A stretch of DNA of 64,000 nucleotides from Mycobacterium sp. Aquia_216 (GTDB taxonomy: Bacteria; Actinomycetota; Actinomycetes; Mycobacteriales; Mycobacteriaceae). Positions 32,454 to 42,248 of the stretch are shown piece after piece; the stretch's first letter is position 1; each line of letters opens with the position of its first letter. The position numbers were made by a program, and so were the translations under genes. The DNA lies in contig NZ_CP113529.1 in assembly GCF_026723865.1 (NCBI RefSeq), positions 4,836,001 to 4,900,000 of the forward strand, given 5' to 3'. Under the pieces are notes generated by a model. The model had not been told where the DNA came from. It did not search any database and was given only the letters and a program-made list of their open reading frames with translations.

Positions 32454-34175
32454 GTGCTGAGCATGCAACGTCACATCATCGTCAGCGGTGACGACGCGCT
32501 CGCGTCGACCATCGTCGACGAGCTGAAGAACGCGGGTGCCCGGGTTGTCATGCTCACCAGTGACACCGGACTCGCCGACGCCGGGGTCACCCGCGCCGTC
32601 GCCGTGATCTGTGCGGGAAATGACGATGCGCGAAATCTCGAAATTGCCTTGCTGGCAAGGAAAGCCAACCCGAATGTGCGCGTGGTCGCCCGGCTGGCCA
32701 ATGATGTACTGCGCGAAGCGGTCGCCGACCACAACGGCCCAGGCGCGATCCTCGACGTCGCCGAGCTGGCGGCGCCGTCGGTCGTCGAGGCCGCTCTGGC
32801 ACACACCGCACACCCCTTCGAGGCGGCCGGCATCAAATTCCTCGTGTCAGGCACGGAGGCCCCCTACCACGCGACCCTGCGCGAGATCTACGCCGACCTG
32901 GCTCCGGTCGCGGTACTCCACGGCAAGAACTCGCCCGCGCCGGGGCTATTGGAAACCTGCCCGGGCCGTGACCTGAAGGTTCACGCCGGTGACTGGACGG
33001 CGATGATCGGCACGGTCGACGAGTTGGGGGCCCGCGGCATCAAGCCCCCGCGACCCAACACGACGCGCACCCGGCAGCGGCGGCTGCGGCGGGCCGCCGG
33101 CGTCGCACGCAGCCTGCGCAACGACGTCAACCCGATGTTCATGCGTGCGGTGGCCGCGGTGTTGACCGTGCTGATCGGCTCGACGGTGTTGTTGCGCTAC
33201 TGCTACCAGCCCCACGCGAAAATGACCTGGGTCGACGCGCTGTACTTCAGCACCGAGACGATCGCGACGGTGGGCTACGGCGACTTCAGCTTCCTCTCGC
33301 AACCCACCTGGCTGCGACTGTTCAGCATCATGTTGATGTTCGGCGGCTTGACCACTACCGCGGTCCTCGTCGCGTTCATCGCCGACCTGCTGATCTCGCG
33401 CCGCTTCGCCCATACGGCCGGCCGGCGGCAAGCTCGACACTTGCGCAATCACATCGTCGTCGTCGGGCTCGGCTCGTTCGGCAGCCGGGTCACCGCCGAT
33501 CTGCACGCCGCCGGATACGACGTCGCGGTGATCGAGCTCGACGAGAACAACCGCTTCTTGTCGACCGCCGCCGAACTAGAGGTGCCGGTGATCTTCGGGG
33601 ATGCGACGCTGCGCCAGACGCTGGCAGCGGCCCGCGTCGACACCGCGCGTGCGGTGGCGGTGCTGACCCACGACGACATGACCAACATCGAGACCGGGAT
33701 CGTGCTGCGCGAGATGTTGGGGCCACGCGTGATGCCGAAGGTCATCCGGCCCGACGTCCCGATCGTGCTGCGCATCTACGACCGCGAACTGGGTAGCGCG
33801 GTCGCGGAGCGGTTCGGGTTCGACAACGTGCGCTCGACCGTCGAGCTCGCCGCCCCGTGGTTCATCGGCGCCGCGATGGGTCTGCAGGTGCTGGGCACGT
33901 TTTCGGTCGGGCAGCGCTACTTCATGGTCGGCGGTATGCACGTGGCACCGGACAGCGAACTCGACGGGCTGCGGATGTTCGAACTGTCGACGCAGACCCG
34001 CGTCATCGCGATCACCCGAGACGATTCCCCGGTCCAACTACACCCACGGCGCGACGCCCGGCTGCGTGCCGGCGACACCGTCTACGTCGTCGGCCCCTAC
34101 CGCGAATTGCTGGCCACGCTGCAAAAGGGGCAACCCCCGCAGCCGGAGGTCGGCCACGAGCGCCTGCCGGCCTAG
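32454..34175 (+). CDS. potassium channel with two RCK (TrkA-N) domains
   Basis: 573 residues. Order: N-terminal Rossmann domain (about 5-120) whose glycine loop is degenerate (VSGDDALAS); TM1 (about 225-245); selectivity filter TVGYGD near residue 272; TM2 (about 286-312); second Rossmann domain with an intact VVVGLGSFGSR at about 335; then a TrkA-C-like region. The filter predicts K+ selectivity. Most channels of this kind have RCK domains only after the pore; here one also precedes it. The start may instead be the ATG at 32463. It shares its CTAG stop with the convergent LLM gene. Confidence 0.88.
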   Translation: MLSMQRHIIVSGDDALASTIVDELKNAGARVVMLTSDTGLADAGVTRAVAVICAGNDDARNLEIALLARKANPNVRVVARLANDVLREAVADHNGPGAILDVAELAAPSVVEAALAHTAHPFEAAGIKFLVSGTEAPYHATLREIYADLAPVAVLHGKNSPAPGLLETCPGRDLKVHAGDWTAMIGTVDELGARGIKPPRPNTTRTRQRRLRRAAGVARSLRNDVNPMFMRAVAAVLTVLIGSTVLLRYCYQPHAKMTWVDALYFSTETIATVGYGDFSFLSQPTWLRLFSIMLMFGGLTTTAVLVAFIADLLISRRFAHTAGRRQARHLRNHIVVVGLGSFGSRVTADLHAAGYDVAVIELDENNRFLSTAAELEVPVIFGDATLRQTLAAARVDTARAVAVLTHDDMTNIETGIVLREMLGPRVMPKVIRPDVPIVLRIYDRELGSAVAERFGFDNVRSTVELAAPWFIGAAMGLQVLGTFSVGQRYFMVGGMHVAPDSELDGLRMFELSTQTRVIAITRDDSPVQLHPRRDARLRAGDTVYVVGPYRELLATLQKGQPPQPEVGHERLPA

Positions 34176-35062
34176 AGCCGTCCGGCGACGTCGGCGGCGC
34201 GCCGCACCTGGTCGAGGTCCGAACTGGTCGGGATCAGCTGAACCTCGTCGGTGCCGATCTCGGCGAACCTGCGCAACACCGCGGCCAGCTCGTCTTCGCT
34301 GCCGGCCCAGCCGGTCATCGGGGCCATCGCATCGACGTACTCCGCCGGTATCCAGTTAATATAGCGCCGCAGATGGCGATGCACCTGGGCCCGGGACTGC
34401 TCGGGGGTGCCGAAGGCGAACCAGAACGAAGTCGCCAGATGAGGTTTGGGCTTGCCGGCCTGCGCCCACGCCTCCCGCGCCACGTCGAAGAGCTCGTTTT
34501 GCTTGTCGACATCCAGGTCCAAGGTGGTGCCGGCCAGCCCGTCGGCCCAGGCCGCCGCGCTGCGGATGGTCTTGGGCCCGATAGTGCCGACGAACAGCGG
34601 CGGACCGCCGGGCTGAACCGGCGCGGGCCCCACCGGCAGCACCGACTCGGTGATCTTCTCGCCCACCCACACCCGCTTCATCACCGCGACCCGCTCGGCC
34701 ATGTCGCGCATCGTCTGCGTCGCCGGGTCGGCGCCCACCGCGTGGTAGTCCTCGTGCCTGCCGCCCACACCGACCCCGACCGTCAACCGTCCGCCGCACA
34801 GCATGTCGGCCGTGGCCAGGCCCTTTGCCAACATGACCGGATCGTGCAGCTGCGGCACGATCACGGTCGTCATCAGCCGCACCCGTTTGGTCCATGCGGC
34901 GAGCGCGCCCAGCAACGTGAGGTTGTCCGGGTTGGTGAACGCAATGCGCTCGCCCCAGCACAACGACGAGAAAGGGCCCTCGTCGATTTCGCGTGCCCAG
35001 GTCTCTAGCACCGTGGCATCCAAGTCCGGCTCCATCACCGGCATCGTCATTGCTATCCGCAC
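34172..35062 (-). CDS. LLM-class F420-dependent oxidoreductase
   Basis: 296-residue luciferase-like TIM barrel, starting MRIAMTMPVMEPDLD from a GTG. Signature segments GRLTVGVGVGGRHEDY and LFVGTIGPKTIR. Mycobacteria use F420 widely, and this subfamily usually takes F420 rather than FMN. Substrate unknown. Divergent from the VOC gene at 35119. Confidence 0.87.
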   Translation of the reverse strand: MRIAMTMPVMEPDLDATVLETWAREIDEGPFSSLCWGERIAFTNPDNLTLLGALAAWTKRVRLMTTVIVPQLHDPVMLAKGLATADMLCGGRLTVGVGVGGRHEDYHAVGADPATQTMRDMAERVAVMKRVWVGEKITESVLPVGPAPVQPGGPPLFVGTIGPKTIRSAAAWADGLAGTTLDLDVDKQNELFDVAREAWAQAGKPKPHLATSFWFAFGTPEQSRAQVHRHLRRYINWIPAEYVDAMAPMTGWAGSEDELAAVLRRFAEIGTDEVQLIPTSSDLDQVRRAADVAGRL

Positions 35063-35118
35063 GACGGCGATTCTGGCATGCCCTCAACATGTGGTGCCTG
35101 GAGTGGCAGCATGGGCCA

Positions 35119-35532
35119 GTGCCCTTAGCCAGTACATCCATCGCACACGTCCGCCTCACCGTCACCGATATCGAGCGATCCAGGCAGTTTTACGAGAGCG
35201 TGTTCGATTGGCCGGTGTTGCTGGAAGTTCCCGAGAATGCCGACGAGGCAACCCGTAACCAGTTCGCCTTCTTGTACGGCGGCGTCGTCTACGACCTTGG
35301 CGGCACGCTTCTGGGGCTGCGGCCGGTCGCCTCGGACCGTTTTCACGAAGACCGCTGCGGTCTTGACCACATCGCGTTCCGGCTCGCCAGTTTGGACGAA
35401 TTAGACACCGCGGCAGCACATCTCGATGAGGTGGGGGTAGCACACGAGCCGATCAAAGACATTGGGCCGTCATACATTCTGGAGTTCCGCGACCCCGACA
35501 ACATCGCCTTGGAGCTGACCGCGCCCAAGTAG
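35119..35532 (+). CDS. VOC-family (glyoxalase/dioxygenase-like) protein
   Basis: 137 residues from the GTG at 35119; an upstream in-frame ATG at 35089 would add ten. Paired beta-alpha-beta-beta-beta units: HVRLTVTDIERSRQFYESV and HIAFRLASLDELDTAAAHL, with Glu/His positions able to bind a metal (ending FRDPDNIALELT). It is followed after 50 bp by a second VOC gene. Confidence 0.82.
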   Translation: MPLASTSIAHVRLTVTDIERSRQFYESVFDWPVLLEVPENADEATRNQFAFLYGGVVYDLGGTLLGLRPVASDRFHEDRCGLDHIAFRLASLDELDTAAAHLDEVGVAHEPIKDIGPSYILEFRDPDNIALELTAPK

Positions 35533-35582
35533 CGTTTCGCGCATTGTCGCCTCGCGGCGACAGTGGTTGACTGGAAAGAACT

Positions 35583-35972
35583 ATGTCCATCAATTTCAAC
35601 CACACCATTGTCGCCGCCCGCGACAAACGCGAGTCCGCGGAATTTCTCACCGAGCTCTTTGACCTGCCCAGCCCGCAGCCATTCGGCAACTTCATGGTTG
35701 TCACCCTCGAGCACGGGGTGAGCCTCGATTTCGCGAACGCCCCCGAGGGCGAGGAAATCCGGCGGCAGCACTACGCCTTCCTTGTCTCCGAGCCGGAGTT
35801 CGACGCGATCTACGGCAAGATCCAATCCCGCGGTCTTGCGCATTGGGCCGATCCTCGGCAAAGCCGGCCCGGCGAGATCAATCACAACGACGGCGGCCGC
35901 GGGGTCTACTTCCTGGATCCCGCCGGGCACGCGCTGGAGATCCTGACTCGGCCCTACGGATCAGCCGGCTGA
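35583..35972 (+). CDS. VOC-family protein
   Basis: 129 residues, glyoxalase/bleomycin-resistance fold: FNHTIVAARDKRESAEFLTE at the start and GVYFLDPAGHALEILTRP at the end; His/Glu positions compatible with metal binding. TGGAAAG precedes the ATG. Probably co-transcribed with the VOC gene upstream; the two are not close duplicates. Confidence 0.84.
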   Translation: MSINFNHTIVAARDKRESAEFLTELFDLPSPQPFGNFMVVTLEHGVSLDFANAPEGEEIRRQHYAFLVSEPEFDAIYGKIQSRGLAHWADPRQSRPGEINHNDGGRGVYFLDPAGHALEILTRPYGSAG

Positions 35973-35982
35973 CCTTTCCGGC

Positions 35983-36465
35983 CTAGTCGAGGCGCGGACC
36001 GCCATGCCGGACGTTCTCCTGACTTCGATAGTCGTCGGCAAGCTTTGCGACGTGCTTGGGCAGGGTGCCCGACGCCACATCCGCCAACGTTGTCTCCTCC
36101 AGCACCGACCGCATGCTGGCGCGTAACGCACGCCAGACATCGGCGAGCGGCGCCGTGGGCCCTGAGTACGGCAAATCACCGAGGCCGATGTCTCGCACGC
36201 TGGCCAGCGGCCCGTCGATGCAGCGCAACACGTCGGCAATGCTGATCTCGCTGCCGGGACGGGCCAGCTCGTAGCCCCCGTCGCGGCCGCGGTGGCTGCG
36301 CACCAAGCGGTCGGTGCGCAGGTTGGTGAGGATGTCGACGAGGAACTGCGGCGGTATGCCCTGCGCCTGGGCCAAGTCGTCGGTCTTGACCAGCGTGCCG
36401 GCTTCCGCGGTGGCGAGCTGGATCATCGCCCGCACCGCGTACTCCGCCTTCGCCGACATCCGCAC
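35983..36465 (-). CDS. Rrf2-family transcriptional regulator (Rv1287 type)
   Basis: 160 residues. Winged helix at the N-terminus ([41 protein letters not shown]). Only one Cys (LRCIDG) is present, so the three-Cys Fe-S cluster of IscR/NsrR is absent; this resembles the cluster-free CymR group that responds to cysteine supply. It is 97 bp downstream of cysNC, as in M. tuberculosis, and may act on the cysD promoter palindrome. Confidence 0.9.
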   Translation of the reverse strand: MRMSAKAEYAVRAMIQLATAEAGTLVKTDDLAQAQGIPPQFLVDILTNLRTDRLVRSHRGRDGGYELARPGSEISIADVLRCIDGPLASVRDIGLGDLPYSGPTAPLADVWRALRASMRSVLEETTLADVASGTLPKHVAKLADDYRSQENVRHGGPRLD

Positions 36466-36562
36466 TCTGAGGATTGTGCCACCAGCCGCCCGGGGACGAT
36501 GCGGCCCGCTTGCGGGCCGAGGAGGAGGCGGACAGTCAGACGCGACGCGTGGGTCTGTGCGC

Positions 36563-38407
36563 CTAGGCGCGCGACTCCAGCATGTCGAGGACGCGCTGCG
36601 CCATTTCCTCGAGCGAGCAGTCCGGGATCAGCCGCAGATCGGGATGCTTCGGCCGCTGATACGGACTGTCGATACCGGTGAAATGCGTGATCTCACCGGC
36701 GCGGGCTTTCGCATACAGCCCCTTCGGATCACGCGCCTCACACTCCGCGAGGGGGGTATCACAGAACACTTCGAAGAACTCAAACCCGGCGTCGTCGTGC
36801 ACTTTACGGGCCATCTCGCGGTGTTCGGCCAGCGGGCTGATCGCGGGCACCAACACGGTCTGGCCGGAATCGGCGAGCAGCGTCGCAACGTGGGCCAGCC
36901 GGCGCAGGTTCTCGGCACGGTCGGCCATGGAAAAGCCGAGGTCGGCATTCAGGCCGTGCCGCAGATTGTCACCGTCGAGAACGTAAGCGGGCACACCCTT
37001 TTCGAGCAGCTTCTGCTCGACCAGCATGGCCACCGACGATTTACCCGCACCCGACAAGCCGGTGAGCCACAGCGTCCGGCCCCGGGCCGCCCGGTCTTCG
37101 GCGGTGACCAGCGACTCGTGCCGCACGGTGTTCGGGCTTGCCTTCTGCGCCGCGACATCGCGCAACACCATGCCCGCCGCGACCGTGCCGTTGGTGTTCG
37201 GGTCGATGAGGATGAACGAGCCGGTGCTGGCGTTGCGGGTGTACTCGTCAAGCAGCAGAGGTACCTGCGTGCGCAGCGTAATGCGGCCAAGTTCGTTGAG
37301 TTTCAACGCCGTAGCGCTCTTGTCGCGATGCAGGGTATTCACGTCGAGGCGGTAATCCAGCGCAGTGACACGAGCGCGGGTGGTTCGAGTGGTGTGCTTG
37401 ATGACGTAATCGCGGCCCGGCTCGAGCGCCGCGCCATCGGCCATCCAGCACACGGTCGCATCGAAGTCCTGCGCGACCCTGGGCTGGTTGTTGGTGCGGG
37501 CGATCATGTCGCCACGCGAAATGTCGATATCGTCGTCCAGGATCAGCGAGACAGCCATCGGCGGAAACGCCTCTGCCACAGAACCATTCGGGCCTTCGAT
37601 CGCGGCGATCCGGCTGGTCTTGCCGATCGGTAGAACGACGACCTCGTCGCCCGGGCGCATCACGCCGCTGGCCACGGTTCCGGCGTAGCTGCGGTGGTCA
37701 CGATGCTCGTGGGTCTGCGGCCGGATCACATACTGGACCGGGAACCGCACGTCGACCAGGTTGCGGTCACCGGCGATGTACACCTCCTCGAGGTGCGACA
37801 GCAGGGCCGGCCCCTCATACCAGGGCGTCTTGCCCGATTTGGTCACCACGTTGTCGCCGAGCAGCGCGGAAATCGGGATGGTCGCGACATCCTGCACGTC
37901 CAAACGTGCCGCGAAGGCGTGGAATTCGTCCTTGATCGCTTCGAACTTCTCTTTGTCCCAGTCGATCAGATCCATTTTGTTGACCGCCAGCACGATGTGC
38001 TGGATGCCCAACAGCGATGCCAGGAAGGCGTGTCGCCGGGATTGCTCGAGCAGACCCTGGCGGGCGTCGACGAGCACGATCACCAGCTGGGCGGTGGACG
38101 CGCCGGTGACCATGTTGCGGGTGTACTGGATGTGGCCCGGGGTGTCGGCGATGATGAATTTCCGCTTGGGGGTGGCGAAGTAGCGGTAGGCGACGTCGAT
38201 CGTGATGCCTTGTTCGCGTTCGGCCCGCAGTCCGTCGGTGACCAGCGCCAGATCGGTGTACTCGTGGCCGGCTTCCTTGGATGTCTTTTCCACCGCCGCC
38301 CACTGGTCTTCCATCACGGCTTTGGAGTCGTAGAGCAGGCGCCCGATCAGGGTGGACTTGCCGTCGTCGACGGAGCCCGCGGTGGCCAGTCTCAGTAACG
38401 TTGCCAT
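36563..38407 (-). CDS. cysNC: sulfate adenylyltransferase subunit 1/APS kinase fusion
   Basis: 614 residues. N-terminal GTPase CysN ([29 protein letters not shown]) couples GTP hydrolysis to APS formation by CysD; the C-terminal CysC domain (about 440-614) has the P-loop GLSGAGKSS and phosphorylates APS to PAPS. The ATG at 38407 overlaps the cysD stop (ATGA). PAPS serves sulfolipid-type sulfation, and APS feeds cysteine synthesis. Confidence 0.96.
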   Translation of the reverse strand: MATLLRLATAGSVDDGKSTLIGRLLYDSKAVMEDQWAAVEKTSKEAGHEYTDLALVTDGLRAEREQGITIDVAYRYFATPKRKFIIADTPGHIQYTRNMVTGASTAQLVIVLVDARQGLLEQSRRHAFLASLLGIQHIVLAVNKMDLIDWDKEKFEAIKDEFHAFAARLDVQDVATIPISALLGDNVVTKSGKTPWYEGPALLSHLEEVYIAGDRNLVDVRFPVQYVIRPQTHEHRDHRSYAGTVASGVMRPGDEVVVLPIGKTSRIAAIEGPNGSVAEAFPPMAVSLILDDDIDISRGDMIARTNNQPRVAQDFDATVCWMADGAALEPGRDYVIKHTTRTTRARVTALDYRLDVNTLHRDKSATALKLNELGRITLRTQVPLLLDEYTRNASTGSFILIDPNTNGTVAAGMVLRDVAAQKASPNTVRHESLVTAEDRAARGRTLWLTGLSGAGKSSVAMLVEQKLLEKGVPAYVLDGDNLRHGLNADLGFSMADRAENLRRLAHVATLLADSGQTVLVPAISPLAEHREMARKVHDDAGFEFFEVFCDTPLAECEARDPKGLYAKARAGEITHFTGIDSPYQRPKHPDLRLIPDCSLEEMAQRVLDMLESRA

Positions 38408-39336
38408 CAGAAGTAACCCTGCCGTTTCCGGTCTTCCATTCCAGCCTCTGAGATGCGGTCGTCGGCCCTGGTCGCGCCGCGCTCGGTCAGCCGGGATACC
38501 GCGGTCTCGGCAATGACCTCCGACACCGTGCGGGCTTCCGATTCGACACACCCGGTGCAGGTGACGTCACCGACGGTGCGGAATCGTACCGTCTTCTCCA
38601 CGACCTGCTCGTCGGCGCGCGGCTGCATGTGACGATGTACGGCCAGCAACATCCCGTCGCGCTCGAAAACCTTGCGCCGGTGGGCGTAATAGATCGAAGG
38701 CAACTTGATCTTCTCGGCGCCGATGTAGGACCAGATGTCGAACTCCGTCCAGTTCGACAGCGGGAAGACCCGGATGTGCTCGCCCTTGTGGTGCCGGCCG
38801 TTGTAGATGTTCCACAGCTCGGGCCGCTGGGCCTTGGGGTCCCACTGGCCGAACTCGTCGCGGAAGCTGAACACCCGCTCCTTGGCGCGTGCCTTCTCCT
38901 CGTCACGCCGCGCTCCCCCGAATGCCGCGTCGAACTTGTTCTCCCGGATGGCGCGCAGCAGCGTCACGGTCTGTATCGGGTTGCGCGACGGGATGGTTTC
39001 GACGACCCGGCCGGCGTCGATGTCTTCCTGCACCGACGCGACCACCAGGCGCACCCCGAACTCGTCGACGAGTTCGTCACGGGTCGCGATCACTTCGTCG
39101 AAGTTGTGCCCGGTGTCGACATGCATGACCGGGAACGGCAGCCGTCCGGGGCGGAACGCCTTGAGTGCCAGGTAGAGCATCACGATGGAGTCCTTGCCGC
39201 CGGAGAACAGCAGCACCGGCCGCTCGAACTCCGCGGCCACCTCCCGGATGATGTGGATGGCCTCCGCCTCCAACGAGCGCAGATGGCTCAATTCGTACTG
39301 TCCGGCCGCGGGGCTCGCCGTCACACCACTGGTCAT
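38407..39336 (-). CDS. cysD: sulfate adenylyltransferase subunit 2
   Basis: 309 residues with the PP-loop SGGKDSIVML near residue 46. The frame is open to 39399, but the ATG at 39336 gives the M. tuberculosis-like N-terminus (MTSGVTASP) and has AAGGAA upstream; the longer version would translate through a palindromic operator. Forms an operon with cysNC. Confidence 0.95.
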   Translation of the reverse strand: MTSGVTASPAAGQYELSHLRSLEAEAIHIIREVAAEFERPVLLFSGGKDSIVMLYLALKAFRPGRLPFPVMHVDTGHNFDEVIATRDELVDEFGVRLVVASVQEDIDAGRVVETIPSRNPIQTVTLLRAIRENKFDAAFGGARRDEEKARAKERVFSFRDEFGQWDPKAQRPELWNIYNGRHHKGEHIRVFPLSNWTEFDIWSYIGAEKIKLPSIYYAHRRKVFERDGMLLAVHRHMQPRADEQVVEKTVRFRTVGDVTCTGCVESEARTVSEVIAETAVSRLTERGATRADDRISEAGMEDRKRQGYF

Positions 39337-39354
39337 GGCTTCCTTGTCCGATCC

Positions 39355-39370
39355 GTTTATCCGGATAAAC
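39355..39370. promoter_or_regulatory. 16-bp perfect palindrome upstream of cysD
   Basis: GTTTATCCGGATAAAC is self-complementary over all 16 bases and ends 19 bp before the cysD ATG, between it and the expected promoter. This is what an operator of a dimeric repressor looks like. The Rrf2 regulator in the same operon is the natural candidate; no binding data are implied. Confidence 0.5.
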
Positions 39371-39380
39371 TTGGTAGAAC

Positions 39381-39395
39381 TGACCATGTTTACGG
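39381..39395. promoter_or_regulatory. second inverted repeat in the cysD upstream region
   Basis: TGACC and GGTCA flank ATGTTTAC just upstream of the 16-bp palindrome. Five-bp arms are short, so this could be chance, but with the neighbouring palindrome it may be part of a compound control region for cysD or for the divergent thioesterase gene. Confidence 0.25.
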
Positions 39396-39540
39396 TCATT
39401 GACGTTTATAGAACCAGCCCGCCTCGGCGGTGTCAATGGGCAGTAGCCCGGGTGGCGCGCGGGCCGAGCACCGGACATATCGAGCCAGGTCGGTGCGCCA
39501 GCCCTACCGCGCCGGCCGTTCAGTGCGAAAGCATGGACGA

Positions 39541-39966
39541 ATGGCCAGCTCTTCCGCTCCAGACAGCGGGCGCGACGTGATCGCGCAGTTCCTCCCCCAA
39601 TCGCCGTTCGTCGCCAAGCTGGGAATCGTCGCCGACCAGCTCAGCGACGACGAAGTACGGCTGCGGCTGCCGTGGGATCCCTCCAACGTCACCGTCGGCG
39701 ACATGGTTCACGGCGGTGCCATTGCCACGCTTGCCGATCTCACCGTCATGGCGGCGGCATGGTGCGGCGCCGAGGCACCGCCCGAGCTGCGCGGCGTCAC
39801 GGTGTCGATGACCCTGGACTTCATGGCGCCGGCCCGGTCCACCGACGTGATCGGGGTGGGCCGGGTGCTGCGGCGGGGCCGCTCGCTGACCAACTGCGAG
39901 GCCGAGATCGTGGACCCGGAGGGCAGGCTGATCGCCAAGGCCCTCGCCACTTACAAGGTCGGCTGA
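39541..39966 (+). CDS. PaaI-type acyl-CoA thioesterase
   Basis: 141 residues of hotdog fold. The active-site helix region is DMVHGGAIATLADLTVMAA, with the strand VSMTLDFMAPA. A longer frame opens at 39430 but has no family support before MASSSAPDS. It is divergent from cysD across about 200 bp. Likely hydrolyses an aromatic or short acyl-CoA. Confidence 0.82.
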   Translation: MASSSAPDSGRDVIAQFLPQSPFVAKLGIVADQLSDDEVRLRLPWDPSNVTVGDMVHGGAIATLADLTVMAAAWCGAEAPPELRGVTVSMTLDFMAPARSTDVIGVGRVLRRGRSLTNCEAEIVDPEGRLIAKALATYKVG

Positions 39967-40015
39967 CCGCCGTCGGCGCGGCGGTCGGACCGAAGCTTCG
40001 AAGGGTGTGGCAACT

Positions 40016-40035
40016 TGCCCGCCTTCGAGCGACAA
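40016..40035 (+). repeat. 20-bp dispersed repeat, copy 1
   Basis: TGCCCGCCTTCGAGCGACAA matches 59101-59120 at 19 of 20 positions. It lies in the convergent gap between the thioesterase and carbonic anhydrase genes. Neither copy forms a hairpin. Could be a small remnant of a repeated element. Confidence 0.3.
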
Positions 40036-40134
40036 CAGCCCGCCACCACCCCGCGCGAAGTTACGTTGCCGCTCGGAGACGGGCACCTCGTGATGCACCC
40101 GCACGCCGATGGGCCGCGGAACGAACAGCAGGCG

Positions 40135-40626
40135 CTAGCGGGTAACCTCTTCGAGTTTGCCGGTCGCGACATCGAAGATGAAGCCGCGCAGCGACACGTG
40201 CTTGGTGACGAACGGGCTGTTTTCGATGCGGCGCAGCGACTGCCGGACGTCATCCGCGACGTCGGGGAAGGCCTCGGCCGCCCATGCCGGTTTCACACCC
40301 GTCTCTTCTTGGATAGCGCGCTTGAAGTCGTCGTCGGCGAAGGTGAGCATCCCACAGTCGGTGTGGTGAATCAGGATGATCTCCTGAGTCCCCAGCAGCC
40401 GCTGACTGATGGCCAGTGAGCGAATCACGTCGTCGGTGACGACCCCGCCGGCGTTGCGGATGACGTGGGACTCACCCTCGTTGAGGCCGAGTACGCGGTA
40501 GACGTCGAGCCGGGCATCCATACACGCGACGACCGCAACATGTTTGCTCGGTGGCAAGGGCAATGGCCCACTGAACGTGCTTGTGTAATCGGCGTTGTTG
40601 GCCAGGTAGTCATCGGTAACCGTCAC
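40135..40626 (-). CDS. beta-class carbonic anhydrase
   Basis: 163-residue zinc enzyme for CO2/bicarbonate interconversion, Rv1284 (canA) type. Zinc ligands are in ACMDARLD and HHTDCGM, with the Asp/Arg dyad in the first motif. It is 146 bp downstream of the hydrogenase-like operon on the same strand; in M. tuberculosis Rv1284 instead adjoins opp directly. Confidence 0.94.
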   Translation of the reverse strand: MTVTDDYLANNADYTSTFSGPLPLPPSKHVAVVACMDARLDVYRVLGLNEGESHVIRNAGGVVTDDVIRSLAISQRLLGTQEIILIHHTDCGMLTFADDDFKRAIQEETGVKPAWAAEAFPDVADDVRQSLRRIENSPFVTKHVSLRGFIFDVATGKLEEVTR

Positions 40627-40772
40627 TGCACGTCTCCTCGGAGCATCGCGGCATGGAATTTGCTACAGGATCGGTGCCGGAGTGTATTCCGTTCGGTTGG
40701 CGCAGTCTGCACTTTTGCTCTGCAAGTTCTTAATCCTCGGCGCCGACCAACGCACGTCCGAATGTGCCTTAG

Positions 40773-42248
40773 CTACAGGTCGTTACCCGCGTAGGACTGG
40801 TTGAAGCTCTTGTTGGCCAGCGGGAAGTCGGGGACGATGGTGTCAGCCATCGCCACGGGCAGCGCCGGCCAGTTGAACCAGGACGGGTCCACGATTTTGG
40901 CACGGGTGATTCGGTTGGTCGCGTCGACTTCGACACGGTGCACGATTGTGCCGCGCCAACCTTCGACGATGCCGACACCGCTGCTCGGCGTCCCCGGTGG
41001 GTCGACTCTGGTGATGTATTCGATTGGACCGCTGTGTGACTCGACAATGTGTCGGGCGAGGGCGACGGACGCCGCGAACTCGTCTCGCCGTACCGTGTAG
41101 CGGGCGAGAACGTCGCCACCTGCCGCGCCGATTTCCGTAATGGGCAGCTCGACGGCGGGATGCTCGACCCGGGCGTCGGTGCGCAGGCCGCTGGCACGGG
41201 CGACGTACCCGAGACAGCCCAGAGCGCTGGCGTCTTCGGAGCGCAGGGTCGCGGTACCGGCGAATCTGTCGAATGCGACCGCGTTAGCCAGTGTCAGCGA
41301 GGCGACCTCAGCCAAGTCAGCGGCGAGCAGTTGAAGTTCCTCGGTATCGGGAAGGCCTTGCAGCGCAACGCCACCCGGGTGGATGGCGCCGCGCAGCAGC
41401 CGATGACCCGCGACCGAAGCGTTGAGCCGCAGCAGTCTCTCGCGGATGCGTTGGGCGTGCGTGTTGGCGATGCCGTAGCCGATGTCGTTGGCCAAGGCAC
41501 CGAGATCGGCGGCGTGGTTGTAGAGCCGCTCCAGTTCGACGATCAGGGCGCGCAACCGGTGCACCTCATCGGGCAACTCGATGCCGAGAGCGTCTTCGAC
41601 GGCGAGGCTGTGGGCCAGGGCGTGGGCGGCCGACGTATCTCCGCTGATACGTTCGGCGAGCTCGACGCCCTCCGTGGCCGCACGGCCGTGGAACAGCTTC
41701 TCGATGCCGCGGTGTACAAACCACAGCCGGGCCTTCAACCGCACGACGGTCTCGCCCGCCACCGAGAAGCGAAAATGGCCGGGTTCGATCAGGCCGGCGT
41801 GAACGGGACCGACCGGGATCTCGTAAACCCCTGGCCCTTCGACGTTGAGGAAAGGGAACGCGCCGGCCTCGGCGAATTCGGGTGCGGGCCCCGCGTCGGT
41901 GCGCATCGGATGCCAGTCGGGCCAGTGCGCGTGGCGGACCAGGCGGCGCGGCTTGGGATGGCCGACGGGCCGGATGCCGTACAGGTCCGCCATCTCACGC
42001 TCGAACCGACTCGCCGGAAACGACACATAGGCCAGCGACTGAACATTTGGATTGTCCACGGGTACAACACATTCGAGCTCGACACGGCGGTCCGGACAGC
42101 CGGCCAGAAACAGGTAGACCACACGCAGAGTGTCGCCGTCGTCGTGCGCGGCAACCAACGCCAGCCGAAACGAATCGTCCAGGAGTTGTTCGGCCATTTC
42201 GGTGAGTCCGTGCTGGGAAACCCTGTGCCGCAACCAGCTTCGGCTCAC
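40773..42248 (-). CDS. HycE/NuoCD-like large subunit lacking NiFe ligands
   Basis: 491 residues: N-terminal NuoC-like part (to about 120; REMADLYGIRPVGHP) fused to a NuoD/hydrogenase-large-like part. Hydrogenases carry RxCGxC and DPCxxC; here the matching sites are RISGDT (Ser202, Thr205) and NQSYAG (Ser485, Gly488), so none of the four NiFe cysteines remains. It cannot be a normal NiFe hydrogenase. It is similar in kind to the M. tuberculosis protein called HycE (Rv0087). The GTG start overlaps the upstream stop. Confidence 0.88.
   Translation of the reverse strand: MSRSWLRHRVSQHGLTEMAEQLLDDSFRLALVAAHDDGDTLRVVYLFLAGCPDRRVELECVVPVDNPNVQSLAYVSFPASRFEREMADLYGIRPVGHPKPRRLVRHAHWPDWHPMRTDAGPAPEFAEAGAFPFLNVEGPGVYEIPVGPVHAGLIEPGHFRFSVAGETVVRLKARLWFVHRGIEKLFHGRAATEGVELAERISGDTSAAHALAHSLAVEDALGIELPDEVHRLRALIVELERLYNHAADLGALANDIGYGIANTHAQRIRERLLRLNASVAGHRLLRGAIHPGGVALQGLPDTEELQLLAADLAEVASLTLANAVAFDRFAGTATLRSEDASALGCLGYVARASGLRTDARVEHPAVELPITEIGAAGGDVLARYTVRRDEFAASVALARHIVESHSGPIEYITRVDPPGTPSSGVGIVEGWRGTIVHRVEVDATNRITRAKIVDPSWFNWPALPVAMADTIVPDFPLANKSFNQSYAGNDL

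Noticed and set aside
34356..35165. Minus-strand frame overlapping the LLM oxidoreductase
   Set aside because: Shifted frame of the real gene at 34172-35062; no features of its own.
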